Source: Bremia lactucae (lineage: Eukaryota; Oomycota; Peronosporomycetes; Peronosporales; Peronosporaceae). Taken from it: DNA of 58,801 bases. A program made the translations under genes and the position numbers. Every line of letters starts with the position of its first letter. Within the stretch, counting starts at the first letter, position 1. The stretch lies in NCBI RefSeq assembly GCF_004359215.1, contig NC_090625.1:1170937-1229737 (forward strand), given 5' to 3'. This document shows, in pieces, positions 1-9,899 of the stretch. The notes below the pieces were generated by a model. That model did not search any database. It was not told where the DNA came from and saw only the letters and a program-made list of their open reading frames with translations.

Positions 1-3
1 AGC

Positions 4-475
4 ATGTTTGCACCGCCTGATCAGGCTTTTCGCATGCGAGCACGGCTCCTAGCGACTCGACAGGGTAAAAGAACCCTAGGGGACTTTGTCCAGGAGTTGA
101 GAACTCTCATTGCATCTATGCATCAAGACCCGGTGCAAGAAGCAATTGTAGTGACCATCTTTATGGGGGGTCTCAATGAGGGCGTTGCCCGGACGGAATT
201 GTTCCGATCTCATCCGGCTACGTTCGAAGAGGCAGTTGCCATAGCACTACGCGCCGAGTTTGACTTTAAGTCTGCTCGCGTTAGCACGCCTGTCTACCGA
301 ACAAGCTCTTCGAGCACATGGGTTCCGTCTAATAGAGCGGAACCCATGGATTGAAGCCTCGTTGAGGAATGAGACGAGGCTTTTCAAGATGTGGAACAGC
401 ATAAGACCATTCGTAGATGCTATATGTGCGGAAGCACGAAACATTTACGTCCGGCCTGCCCCCTACGAAATTCGC
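4..475 (+). pseudogene. gag: GyA1 gag, C-terminal part with CCHC zinc knuckle
   Basis: An open frame of 116 codons (4-354) covers the C-terminal half of a retrotransposon gag, the capsid-like protein that packages element RNA. It includes the typical stretch QELRTLIASM...MGGLNEGVARTELF. Downstream, in a shifted frame at 418-459, is the knuckle CYMCGSTKHLRPAC, a C-X2-C-X4-H-X4-C nucleic-acid-binding motif. The gag start is outside the window; GyA2 and GyA4 show it begins with MDEVLELSEAQ or MEEILELSEAQ. A stop at 352-354 and a frameshift separate the capsid-like part from the knuckle. Confidence 0.88.
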
Positions 476-479
476 GTAT

Positions 480-1110
480 AGCTCGAAAGAGCTCCAACTC
501 CGACCTATACCAGAGACCTGGTACGGTGCGGAAAAATGTCGATACCCAGTAGGTGATGGGGCACCCTTCGGGGGAAGGCCTAGCTCTGTTGAACCTCAAG
601 GAGGTGAGAATAAACAGAACCTAGCCCCAATTAGCTCGGTGCTCAATGGCACGGGGCGAGAGTACAAGCCTGGCTTGCTAGTCGCTCAAGCGACTGTAAT
701 GGGTTTTGATATGCCGTGGTCAATGTTAATTGACTCAGGAGCGTCTTGCAATTATGCTCGACGCCTTTCCGTTGAAGGAAGTCAACAATACTGTGAGGCG
801 CTTAAGCGCATGAAAGTGATACAATCACTGTTCGCTTAGCGACTGGGACTCGTGTCACTGTTCCCAAAGTTTCTTTAACCTTAGGTATAAAGTTTCTAGA
901 CTTTGACAGTATTGAACGCTGTCTCGTCCTTGATTTGGATTCGAGATATGATCTCATCCTTGGTATGGCCTGGTTTGAACACCATGAGCCATGGATCGAT
1001 TGGAGGTCTAAGACCTTAAGCGCCACGCGCAATGTTCCTAGCAAAGTTTTGGAGAGTTATGAACCCACCTTTGCTAGGCAACAAAAGCGCTATTGGCGCG
1101 GATGATTGAA
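480..1110 (+). pseudogene. pol: GyA1 retroviral-type aspartic protease
   Basis: The frame at 417-839 contains LIDSGASCNYAR near 726-760. The DSGA core is the catalytic loop of retropepsin-like proteases, which cut the Gag-Pol polyprotein. After a stop at 837-839 the fold continues in another frame: TRVTVPKVS, a hydrophobic strand, and DLILGMAWFEHHEPWIDW around 945-1005. The same region in GyA2 (56587-57417) is flipped to the strand opposite its own gag. The catalytic Asp is kept, but the frameshift makes an active enzyme unlikely. Confidence 0.85.
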
Positions 1111-1139
1111 TGAGTCGGTCAAAGTTTTCGACGTTGGCA

Positions 1140-1945
1140 TTTCTGATTAATATACTTTAATGTTAAAAACATTAATTCTGAGCCCAACTCAGCAGAGGGA
1201 AGTGGAACGGCACGTAATCCGTCGAGTGACACTCGTTGTAATAACGATTCACTGAATGCTGAAAGCATTGTTGGCCTGAGGCCGAATCATCAAGGGTGCA
1301 ATATCCCTGAGATACGTGAAGTGGCACGTCTAAGTCCACCGAAGGTGGTCGGCCGAGGTGGCACCATATTGAGTGTCAATAGTGACACTATTGGCGGTTC
1401 GCCAGGGCATTTTGGGTTAAACCCTTCTAATGCACGTCTAGCGACACGAAAACGTTCACTGGATAAGGAATTGAGTTACATGACTCCTTCTCGGATGTCA
1501 AATTAGACACCATGTCCTATATAGAACCAATACAGGCTGAAGAACCCGGGGACATGAATGTCCCGGCCTCTAAAAGGCGTATTGTCTCCACTCCTAGAAA
1601 GGATGGACACGAAGCGTGTATACCCTCACAAAGTGATACGAGTGAGCAATTACATACACTTGTAAATGATGCAACCGGTAACATTGAGGAAGGAGTTAGC
1701 CTTGCGGCAATCCCTTCGTTACATGCTCTTTCAGAGCTAGACGAAATGTCTATTGATGAGTCCGGTCGAGCCTTAAAGGCTGGCGAGTCATCTGAAATGG
1801 TGGTCATTCGACCAACAATTGAGTTAAACTCATCGTCACTTCTCGATGAAGCTGTCCTGGATGACACAAAAGCTGCACTTAGTGCGCGAAATGGGTCATC
1901 GATCCTTAAAGATCCTACGGATCCCTTTTATTTTGATGAGTAAGG
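1140..1945 (+). pseudogene. GyA1 protease-reverse transcriptase spacer
   Basis: This is a Ser/Asp/Glu-rich linker between protease and reverse transcriptase with no recognisable fold. The longest open piece is 1512-1943 (143 codons). One unit of a 40-codon repeat lies at about 1290-1410, built around VGRGGTILS..SDTIGGSPG; GyA2 carries three tandem units at the same place. Short hairpins such as TTAATGT/ACATTAA (1157-1175) occur here. Such spacers are usually the fastest-evolving part of pol, and I assign no function. Confidence 0.6.
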
Positions 1946-1959
1946 AATTCCAAGATGTG

Positions 1960-3260
1960 GTATGTAATAATCCACCATCTGCTTTACCTCCGTATAGAGG
2001 TGTTAGTCATGAAATTGAATTAGTTCCGGGAACCAAATACTGTTCACAAGACTATGGCCTCTACCAAGGGAGCAGTGTGACGCATTGACGATTTCTTCCG
2101 TGCTAAGCACGAGGCGGGAATGGTACGAGATAGCAAATCTCCTCATTCGATACAGACATTTTGTGTCTAAAAGCCAAATGGTAAATGGGGCATTGTACAT
2201 GCTTATAATAAGCTTAATACTGTCACTATACCAGCCCAAACCCCCATTTCTAGAAAGGATGTTCTTCAGAAAAATATGGTGGGATGTACAATGTACAGTG
2301 CACTGGACTTAGTCGATTATTACTACCAATTGCTCATGCGAGCTAGCGATATCCCGCTTACAGCAGTTAGCACCCCAAAGCGGTATGCTATGGGAGTGGC
2401 TGGTATGCCACAAGGGCTTTCCAACGCCCCGGCAACATTTAATCGTCTAGTCGCAACTCTTTCGCCCTCATCAAGGTTATGCACAGACTTACTTCGATGA
2501 TATCTTGCCAATAGTCGTGCGAAGCAGGGTCGGTCGGATATGGAAAACCATTAAGACCATTTGCGAGCAGTGCTCGAGTGCATGCCCACAAACAAATTGT
2601 ATGCCAGTGCATCTAAATGCTTTTGAGGCGCAGACGAAATTCCTTTTCTAGGATGCTTCATTGGAAAGCGAGGCCTTAGAGCGGATCCCGCTAAGGTAAA
2701 GGCCATAGTAGATTGGCCGGTTCCTAAAAACCAAAAGGATTTGCGTAAGTGGTTGGGTCTCGCCAATTATTTACACAAATATAGCGAAAATTACGCTGAT
2801 ATGGCTAGGCCATTATCTAATCTCATTAAAAAAGAATACAGAATGGTGCTGGACTAGATCCGAAAATAATGCTTTTCGAGCAGTTAAGGATAGTCCTATC
2901 CATGCCCCGATTCTGGCACTGCCAAACCCAAATTGGCATTCAGTGTCAATTGTGACGCATCAGATTTTGCCATTGGCAGTGCTCTGTCACAAACACATGT
3001 TGATGGGCGTGAACGTGTTATTGCGTTCGAGGCTAGATAGCTTAAAACTGCGGAAAAGTACTACCCAGTTCATGACAAAGAGTTACTTGCTATGAAGTAT
3101 GCTCTCGTCAAACTTAGAGTTCATCTGCTCGGCTCTATGCCGTTTGTGATATATACAGATCACGCGTCATTACGCAGGCGACTAAGTCGCCCCATCTCTC
3201 ACGGAGAATGGCCCGATGGCTATCCTTTTCCCGGAATACAACTTCAAGGTGAGGTATAAA
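1960..3260 (+). pseudogene. pol: GyA1 reverse transcriptase and RNase H
   Basis: These are the polymerase and RNase H that copy element RNA into DNA. Recognisable blocks in order are HEIELVPGTKYC (about 2009), YSALDLVDYYYQLLMRASDIPLTA (2290-2362), MPQGLSNAPATFNRL (2405-2450), YFDD catalytic motif (about 2486-2497), and the FLGCFIGKRGLRADPAKVKA segment (about 2645). The RNase H part follows with CDASDFAIGSAL (about 2950) and HDKELLAMKYALVKLRVHLLGS (3073-3140). There are repeated frameshifts (near 2085, 2500, 2830 and 3040), so the copy is dead, but every block is on the plus strand in normal order. Confidence 0.9.
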
Positions 3261-3484
3261 CCCGGCAAGCAGACGCCTAGTCCCGAATTAATCCGTTCGG
3301 CTTACGCCAAGGATGAACAGTGTGTAGCTCTATTACGAGCCCGAAAAAACACTGATTCAGGTATTAAATTGCCGGCACGTTTGCGTGCAAGGTTACATCG
3401 ATTTTCTATCGATAATGACCTATTGCTTTATTGCACAGACATCGAGGACCCTCTGCGTGTCGTTGATCCTCATGATGAGGATTT

Positions 3485-5074
3485 ATAGTCCGAATCCTCT
3501 ATGAGGCACACGATACTGTCCTTGGTGGTCATCTCGATACACAAAAGACCTAAGGCTCTGTAAGACAAATTTATTGGTGGCCCAAACTTTATAAATGGGT
3601 CAGCACATATGTTCTCAAATGCAAAACTTGCCAACGGGCTACACCCTCGGCGCGTGCTGCTGCGCCACTGGCGAGCCTTCCCGTCCCCATAGGTTGCTGG
3701 GAGTCCATTAGTATAGATTTTGTTTTCGGTCTACCGAAAGATTTAGCCGGTAACTCCGGCATAGTGGACTTTGTTGACCGATTGAGCAAAATGGCTCACT
3801 TAGCGGTCGTGCCGGATTCCATTGATGGTGAAGGTACAGCTAAGCTGTTTATTGATCCCGTGTTTCGACAACATGGTTTGCCAGTGGCTATTGTCTCTGA
3901 TCGGGACCCCCGTTTCACGGGTAAACTCTGGAAATCAATTTTCGAGTGCTTGGCATTAGATTGGTTATGTCCACAGCAGACCACCCGCAGACCGATGGTC
4001 AGACTGAATGTGTCATTTGCGTCATTGAAGACGATTTACGCAGCGTGTGTGCTCAGACACCAAAGCGCTGGAGCTCCATGCTCCCAGTGGTGGAGTTTGC
4101 ATTAAATAGTGCTGTACATGCCTTTACAGGCTATTCTCCGTTCTATGTCAACGGTCTCACCCACCCACGCGTTCCATTAACGATACCACTGCGTGATTCA
4201 GGGCTTGGTCGGGGAGAATTAGCCGATAGGCTTGCTGATATCAGCCCTGTTACCATTCGGAAACAAGTAAGCGAGTTTCTCGCGACGCGATTTAGTGTCT
4301 GAAGACACGAAAGGGATACGATGGCTTATAGCCAAGACAAACAAAATGAACAAGCAGATGCCAAAAGCAGAAGCTGTAATAATTCTTATATGGCCGGGGA
4401 CCGAGTTTTACTAAACGCTAAGAATCTACCTACCAACTTGGTATCCGCGGTCTTCAATACCAAATTGCGCCCGCGCTTTATTGGACCATTTACGGTCGTG
4501 GCCAAGAAGGGCTTAGCTTATACGCTAAACCTTCTCAGCAAGCTGCGTACACACCCAGTGTTCTACGTTGGATTGCTTAAGACATGTCGGGACCCTTCCC
4601 ACGTGGACTTGAAGGCGCTTGCGCCGAGACAGGCGGTCGTGCCGCTGATTGCTGCATCCTCACCAGGATGCCCAGCTGGCCCTTTAAACGAGGCTGCTGA
4701 CGCTCCAGCGTTGAAAGACGGTCCCGAACCGCCTCAAAAGAGCTCTCAACCCAAGCAAGCACCTCACGAAGAAGTTGCACCTCGTGCCGTAGAGCATCAA
4801 ATGCTTCCGCCAAAATTCCGGCCCCCTCCCGCGCTGCTTGATGCGCGGGGGGACCTTCAGTTTCACGTGGAGAAACTTTAAAAGCGACGTCGTCGTAAGG
4901 GTCAATACCAGTATCTGGTGAAGTGGCTAGGGTACCCCTCTTCTGCAAATTCTTGGGAGTTCGAGGTGCCTCTTCGGCAAGATTGCCCGTACGCGGTTGA
5001 CGCTTTTGAGCGCCAAGATCAGGGTCAACTCGCGTCAAACGACGGTTCCCACCACTTAACGTGGGATTGGGTGG
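3485..5074 (+). pseudogene. pol: GyA1 integrase with C-terminal chromodomain
   Basis: The integrase N-terminal zinc region ends in CKTCQRA (about 3620). The catalytic core shows the first Asp near VDFVDRLSKMAHL (3764), the second in IVSDRDPRFTG (about 3888-3921), and the Glu-bearing ADHPQTDGQTE (about 3975-4010). A GPY/F-like module (LRPRFIGPFTVVAKKG, about 4460-4515) follows. A chromodomain covers 4880-5030, with YLVKWLGYPSSANSWE at 4911-4955. Chromodomains of this type target insertion to chromatin marks. A stop at 4879-4881 splits the chromodomain from the rest. Confidence 0.9.
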
Positions 5075-5103
5075 GTTTTCCAACCGATGTGTGCCCCATT
5101 GCA
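5075..5103 (-). repeat. GyA LTR start, 29-bp fragment in reverse orientation
   Basis: The reverse complement reads TGCAATGGGGCACACATCGG, which matches the first bases of the complete GyA LTR (which ends at 51520 on the minus strand, starting TGTAATGGGGCACAC). It is directly followed by a purine-rich tract on the minus strand (5104-5110), as expected upstream of a 3' LTR. In GyA1 this 3' end should lie at the far end of the accessory segment and point right. Instead it abuts the chromodomain and points left. Confidence 0.7.
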
Positions 5104-5214
5104 CCCTCCGCCATCAGACTGTTGACACCGAGTGACAATATTCGCTTCATTACCGCTTTGAGGTTGGAACCTAAACAGCTAACCGTTTGGTTGTGTTTTT
5201 CTTTCCTTTGTCTC

Positions 5215-6037
5215 ATGACAATCAAGCGTGAGTCACAAACTCTTAGCACCTTCCTCGACGATGAGGGAATTGTGGAGTTTGAAAATTCACTATTCATCAA
5301 AGGAGGAGGAAAACGAGCGTCGTTCTCTCACACCTTCTCCTCCGGATGAACGTCGGCGGGCCCCGAATCCGTTCCCATAACGTGGTGCCGCTGATGTCTT
5401 AACTGCATTGAGCAGGACACGGGACCCTGAGTCCAACATCATTACGAATCCGCTCGATGAAAAGCAAGAGCAGATAATCCTCATAGAGGAAAGAGCTCGT
5501 CGTCGAGCTACCGAGATAGCGAAAGCTAAAGCTCCTAGTGAATATAGATTCACTCCGCTTAGTGCGGATGTGCGTCTTAAAGAGATAGCGAGTCACAGCT
5601 TGGCCATCTGGATCTCTGGTGACCCGGCGAGGACGCCGGAAAAGATCGCTGCCCGCGACGCTCTTCATGAGCAATACCATACGCCAAAGGTAATGACGCA
5701 AAGCCAGTATCTGACGCGTTTACGTGATCAATCCCGTGGGGCTTCGGTGACCTCCATGAGGGATATTCCGATCGTTTGTTTCCAATCGAAAATGGGAGCG
5801 AAAACGAAGTCTCATTTGAGAACTGGGTTCACCGGGCCCGCCGACTTGTAAGATTTGGAACATCAGAGTCTGCGGATAGAGGTGATGCTCGTTTGGAACG
5901 AAAGCTTCGCTTCGATTAGCTAAGCTTAAGGCCAAAGGCCAGTTACGTTCGGCATTTATGCCACAAAACGAAGAAAGGCCTAGCCGATATTTCAGTGCTT
6001 CGATTGACCGGACAACCATGGATCGAAGCCGCACGAT
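5215..6037 (+). pseudogene. GyA 3'-terminal accessory ORF (broken copy)
   Basis: This frame starts MTIKRESQTLSTFLDDEG and is homologous along its length to the 256-codon frame at 51633-52403. It is rich in charged residues, with an Arg/Glu/Ala stretch (EERARRRATEIAKAKA, about 5487-5535) likely to be helical or coiled coil. A frameshift near 5345 separates the N-terminal piece from the 5408-5851 piece, and another lies near 5850-5900. I recognise no family. In GyA1 it runs in the same direction as pol; in GyA2 the homologous frame is convergent with pol. The sequence switches to copia at about 6037. Confidence 0.65.
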
Positions 6038-6472
6038 GCCGCAAATTAACAAGGGTGGCAAGTTTCAAGTCGTGTTCAAAGGGTCTAAGATGCAAGTGAA
6101 GCGCAATTCTACGCAGGTCGTGGCGATAGCGGATGTTGTCGATGGACTTCACTGGCTTCGCACGCCGTGTTTATCGGCGAATACAGCGACAAGCAGTGGA
6201 GGTATAGACTTTCATGCGTGCATGGGTAATGCGCCACTCGATGTTCTTCGCAAGATGGTAGCCACCAGCATGATTAAGGACCCCAAGGCACCTTCCAACT
6301 CAACCGGATAAGCGTGAGTCGCGGTTGCCAACAAGGAAAGATGGTTCACAAACCATTCCCAACTAACCGTGACAAGCGTCACTACGATGCGTTCGAGCTG
6401 CTCCATGTGGTCGACGAAGATATCGGATGCATGAAAGGTTTCTATCTACATGCTAAGTCTGACTGTGTAGAC
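6038..6472 (+). pseudogene. pol: CoD1 copia GAG-pre-integrase/integrase, left part
   Basis: The frame includes DGLHWLRTP and DFHACMGNAPLDVLRKMV, the GAG-pre-integrase zinc-binding region of Ty1/copia Pol. It continues as GCQQGKMVHKPFPTNRDKR and AFELLHVVDEDIGCMKGF (integrase N-terminus, about 6320-6450), then AKSDCVDC at 6452-6475. At 6473 a CoB LTR interrupts it. The integrase resumes at about 11139 with DCIKSYILNIQTQFG, so 6038-6472 and 11139-12110 are two halves of one copy split by nested insertion. The upstream gag-protease part is absent; the left edge joins GyA sequence. Confidence 0.85.
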
Positions 6473-6566
6473 TGTTGGAAGTTGAAGATTATTGAAGTTA
6501 AAGCTGCAATTAGCGCCAGCCATCATTTCCTGCATGCATAGCAAATGGAAGTAGTTAGTGCTGTTG
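6473..6566 (+). repeat. CoB 5' LTR, truncated
   Basis: This matches the first roughly 95 bases of the 3' LTR (10934-11138) from TGTTGGAAGTT through AGTTAGTGCT, with a few substitutions and a small insertion. The two then diverge. The remaining LTR part and the primer-binding site are missing. Confidence 0.8.
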
Positions 6567-6950
6567 CCTCATCGGCTCGCTCTTCCAATGCCGTTGAGAC
6601 TCGTCAGCTTGCGGAGGAAAATCGGCGACCGACGACAAGATCGCATGGCAAAGATGGAGTATTCCCAGCGCGAGCATGAAGATCAAGAGAGAATGCTGGG
6701 TGCCGTAGATAGCGGGATGTTCGCATCAACGCTTGGTGCAAACGCGCGGGCAAAGCTGATGATCATTGACGTGTATATCAACTCGTCCGAGAAAAAGCCA
6801 GCTCCGTAAATCTGGGTGGTTGCCTCCTCTTGAAGAGTCGATGTTTGCGTTGTTTTCTCTTACATGCGCACATGCTCCGAATCCTGCCGCCCTGCGACAA
6901 CAACGTTCTATTCAACACCGAATGCTAGCCAGTGCAAGCTTTCGATTCTA
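6567..6950 (+). pseudogene. Unassigned coding-like leader between CoB 5' LTR and gag
   Basis: This stretch replaces the expected end of the 5' LTR, primer site and gag start. Frame 6558-6809 (83 codons) ends NARAKLMIIDVYINSSEKKPAP and contains the charged, probably coiled stretch KMEYSQREHEDQERMLG (about 6652-6700). I recognise no family. It may be the displaced N-terminus of the CoB gag or a captured fragment. Confidence 0.35.
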
Positions 6951-6954
6951 AAGT

Positions 6955-8050
6955 TCGACGGAACTGAGCTTTACAAGGGACTCGGGTTTAGATTCGTCGA
7001 TTAGGGTCGAACGGTTTTGCGCACCGTCAACCTGGCTGGGCTCTCGTGCTGTTTCACTTGGAGTTAGGACGTCAAGGTCGATCTGCTTGGCAACCACATC
7101 AGCGGAATGGCTGAGCACTATCACAAGCAGGTAGAAATGTGGTGGAACCAGAGGTCGACACTGGACTATGTCATGTGCCAGCTGCTTGCGACGTATAAGA
7201 CAACTATCACGGCTAGCCAGGCGATAAAGCTCTTCATGCAGAAGAAAGATGCCAAGCGCATATGGGCAGAGCACTATCTCTACATGGTTGCGGCAAGCAA
7301 CGCGCGTGGAGATGCCGACTCGCTCGTTTTGGATAACATCATGCACCACGCATCGTCAGTGCTGATGAACGTCATGCGGACCAAGTACGACCCGACGCTT
7401 GTCGACTACCTACGACATGCAAAGGAGCTGGTGCACTTTGTTCCGTCAATCGAGCTCGGCAGCGGAGCAACTGGACGCGAAGTCGTCGCTGCTCATGTCG
7501 ACTCGAAGCGAAGAGACACACGCAGCAAAGTGGGTCACGTGCAAGCCGACTGTCGATCGAAGGGCAAAAGCAGAAATCCGAAGGAAGACAGCGCGGTAGG
7601 CGGTGTGGTGCTCGTGTTGAGCGAAATGAAAATGAAGGAGCGATCAAAGAAACCGAGGCGCAGCAGGAAGAGCAAGAGGGAGATGGTACTTGCAGTGAGC
7701 GACTCGGCTGACTGCGATGAAAGCGACTGGATACTCGACAGCGGGACAAATCGACATCTCGTAAACGACGAAAGTTGCTTATTGACTCCTCTGCCAGCAG
7801 CCAAGAGATTACTGTGGCTTATGCAAAGACTCTGCGTCTGACGCGAGTCGGCGGCGTGCATCTCGATGTGATAGCGCGCGGTGTGGAGAGCACCGTAATG
7901 CTTCCAGATGTGTACCTGGCGCCAAGACTGGAAAAGAACATCGACTCGCAAGGCAAGCTGGAAAGAAAGGGATTTGCTCTTTTGTACGATGGGAAGAGGC
8001 GCGCGCTCGCTCGGCGTAGCGACGAAGCCGTCGCGTTTCGATGTTGAGAT
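6955..8050 (+). pseudogene. gag: CoB gag, zinc knuckle and copia protease
   Basis: The clearest frame is 7107-7841 (244 codons). It has a UBN2-like copia gag segment (MWWNQRSTLDYVMCQLLATYKT region), a degenerate knuckle around KVGHVQADCRSKG (about 7530), a basic linker, and the protease active-site block DWILDSGTNRHLVND at 7729-7773, where DSG is the catalytic triad. After a frameshift near 7790 the protease continues as GVHLDVIARGVESTVMLPDVYLAP (about 7850-7925). The knuckle lacks its first CX2C pair, which suggests decay. Confidence 0.82.
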
Positions 8051-8054
8051 GGAA

Positions 8055-9374
8055 AGCAACGTTTTATACGTAAAGGTGTCAGCGAAAAAGATGAGACACT
8101 GTGCAGACGACACCATCATAGCTGCTTTCGAGCTCGTTGCGAATGCAAATGTTGCGAGCGATGTGCAAGAAGGCACGCTGTTTCACTTGCGTCAGCGTTT
8201 TGGGCATGTGGCAGTTGACACTATTATGCGCACGGCTTGGGAACCAGCCTTCGGGATAAGACTGACGAGCAACAGATGCACGGCATGTGTCTCGTGCATG
8301 GAGGGTAAGCAGGTGCGCAATTCCCAGAACCAGGAGGACAGCGGCACCAACGCGCCTGTCAATAGAGTCGGCGAAGTCATCTGTCAATAGAGTCGGTGGA
8401 GTCAGCGGATTTAAAAGGTCCGATATCGCCGCATAGACTCGGAAACCTATACTTGGTTAATTTTGTCGACCGCAAGTCGAATTACTGCCGGATATTTCTC
8501 GCGCGGACGAAGGACGTAGCGGCTAAGCACTTCGAGGCTTTCCTCGTCTTATTCGAGAAGCGGTTCAACTGCCGGTTTCATGTGCTGAGAACAGACGGCG
8601 GTGGAGAGTACGCCAACGACCTCTTTTGCAAGCATAGTGGGATAACAAGGCAAGTTTCGGAAGTAAATATTCAGGCTTTTAACGGCAAGGCGGAGTGTAT
8701 GCACAGGACCGTGCTAAATTTGGCGCAGAGCATGCTGTTCGCGTGCGGACTACCGCTGCACTTCTGGGGAGATGCGGTTCAGTACGCTTAGTATATACTG
8801 AATTGGAGCCCTGCGCGCGCAAACGTCGAGCTAGCGTCGCCGCTCGAAGTGTTGACAGGAACGGTGTCGGGTCTGCGTCACATCGTCGTATTCGGTTCTA
8901 CCTATAGCGTATATCGCGACCCAAGCAAGAATTCGCTGCAACAACGCGCGCAGCTTGCTATAATCGTTGGATAAGCGAGGAAACCAAGGGTTACAAAATT
9001 TACCTGCGCTCGGGGAACAAGGTGATCGTGACACAGCACGTCAAGAACATTAACACACTGCCCGAAGTTCAAAACGCGCAGCTCCAGCGAGCGATGGTCG
9101 ACGATTACGAGAATGTTGCGGTACCCAACTCAAGACTAGCGACAACAACTAACAAAAGCAGTGTCATCAACATGGGAGCTCGGAAGAAGAACATGAAGAC
9201 GTGGATACGGGCTGCACACGGTACGCGCGGTTGCGCAGGCATTCGCACTTCAGGAGGAGTCAAGATCGAGCGGCGGCGTCGTAAATGCTACTTTCAAACA
9301 ATATCCGACTTATTACAGTGAAGCCACGCGCAGTAACGATCGCGACGGATGGATCAAGGCAATGGAAGAAGAAG
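8055..9374 (+). pseudogene. pol: CoB GAG-pre-integrase, integrase core and linker
   Basis: The frame 7908-8390 contains LFHLRQRFGHVAVDTI and CTACVSCMEGKQ, the zinc-binding HH-CC module before copia integrases. The core follows as VNFVDRKSNYCRIFLART (about 8455), VLRTDGGGEYAND (second catalytic Asp, about 8580-8625) and the region holding the third acidic residue, NGKAECMHRTVLNLAQSM (8680-8735). After stops the C-terminal part reads VTQHVKNINTLPE (9028-9070). The frame ends GWIKAMEEE at about 9346-9374. Here the sequence switches abruptly to the reverse strand. Confidence 0.88.
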
Positions 9375-9899
9375 TTATCTCCCTTCTTTTTTCCAGTAGA
9401 AATAGATATCACTTTCGCAGCGCTTGAATACTGCCTCGACGAGACGCTTGTGCAGCAATTGGCTCGATAATCGACCAGCCTGCTTCAGCCTTATAGACCC
9501 TTCCGAAGCTCCAGGACAAGTTCCTCGGCTTCCTTCACTCCTAGTTCACGCATGGTTTCTTCTGGTATCCTCATCCCGCGCGGCACAGTAGATAAATCTG
9601 TAGGTGCTCCTCTTGTCTGCCTTGACATACGCGTTCAAAATATTTCCGTGCTTGGCAGGTACCCCCGTGTACCAGCAAGGGCCAGTAGGATCTTTACAGT
9701 TGATAGGTCTACGACTGCCGCGAACGTGAGGCTGTAGTCTACTCCCAGCACTTGTTCGTTGCCGCAGGCAACGAGACGCGCCTTCAGTCTGCGACGTACC
9801 CTGCGCGTCAGTCTTGGTCTTGAATACTTACTTGACATGCAAGGCTTAGAGCCAGGCGCACGCTTGACCACTTGCGATACTTTATTCTTTTCATGTGCC
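9375..9899 (-). pseudogene. pol: CoB reverse transcriptase N-terminal block, inverted in place
   Basis: Read on the minus strand from about 9895 down: KNKVSQVVKRAPGS, then KARLVACGNEQVLGVDYSLTFAAVVD (the canonical copia RT start), then AEAGWSIIEPIAAQ, a degraded copy of the KQAGRLW region, and a last piece near RREITS at 9375. In a normal CoB this follows the plus-strand GWIKAMEEE directly. Instead the block is reversed, with its start at the right edge and its end touching AMEEE. It is framed on the left by plus-strand integrase linker and on the right by a second inverted block. Confidence 0.85.

Larger units (their letters stand above)
1..5074 (+). mobile_element. GyA1, Ty3/gypsy chromovirus-like LTR retrotransposon, 5'-truncated by window
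   Basis: The domains run in standard Ty3/gypsy order on the plus strand: gag, CCHC knuckle, aspartic protease, a long spacer, reverse transcriptase, RNase H, integrase, a GPY/F-like region and a C-terminal chromodomain. The 5' LTR and gag start lie left of base 1. The reading frame is broken many times, so this is a dead copy. GyA2 (minus strand, right end of the window) is the same family and gives a second copy for comparison. After the chromodomain the sequence jumps at about 5075 into a 3' segment that is reversed relative to GyA2. Confidence 0.93.

Noticed and set aside
1517..1867. 116-codon minus-strand ORF
   Set aside because: It is the antisense shadow of the GyA1 spacer frame at 1512-1943, with no motif of its own.
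7372..8176. Long minus-strand ORFs (125 and 213 codons)
   Set aside because: They are antisense to the well-supported CoB gag-protease frame; Ser/Arg/Leu-rich composition is typical of shadows.
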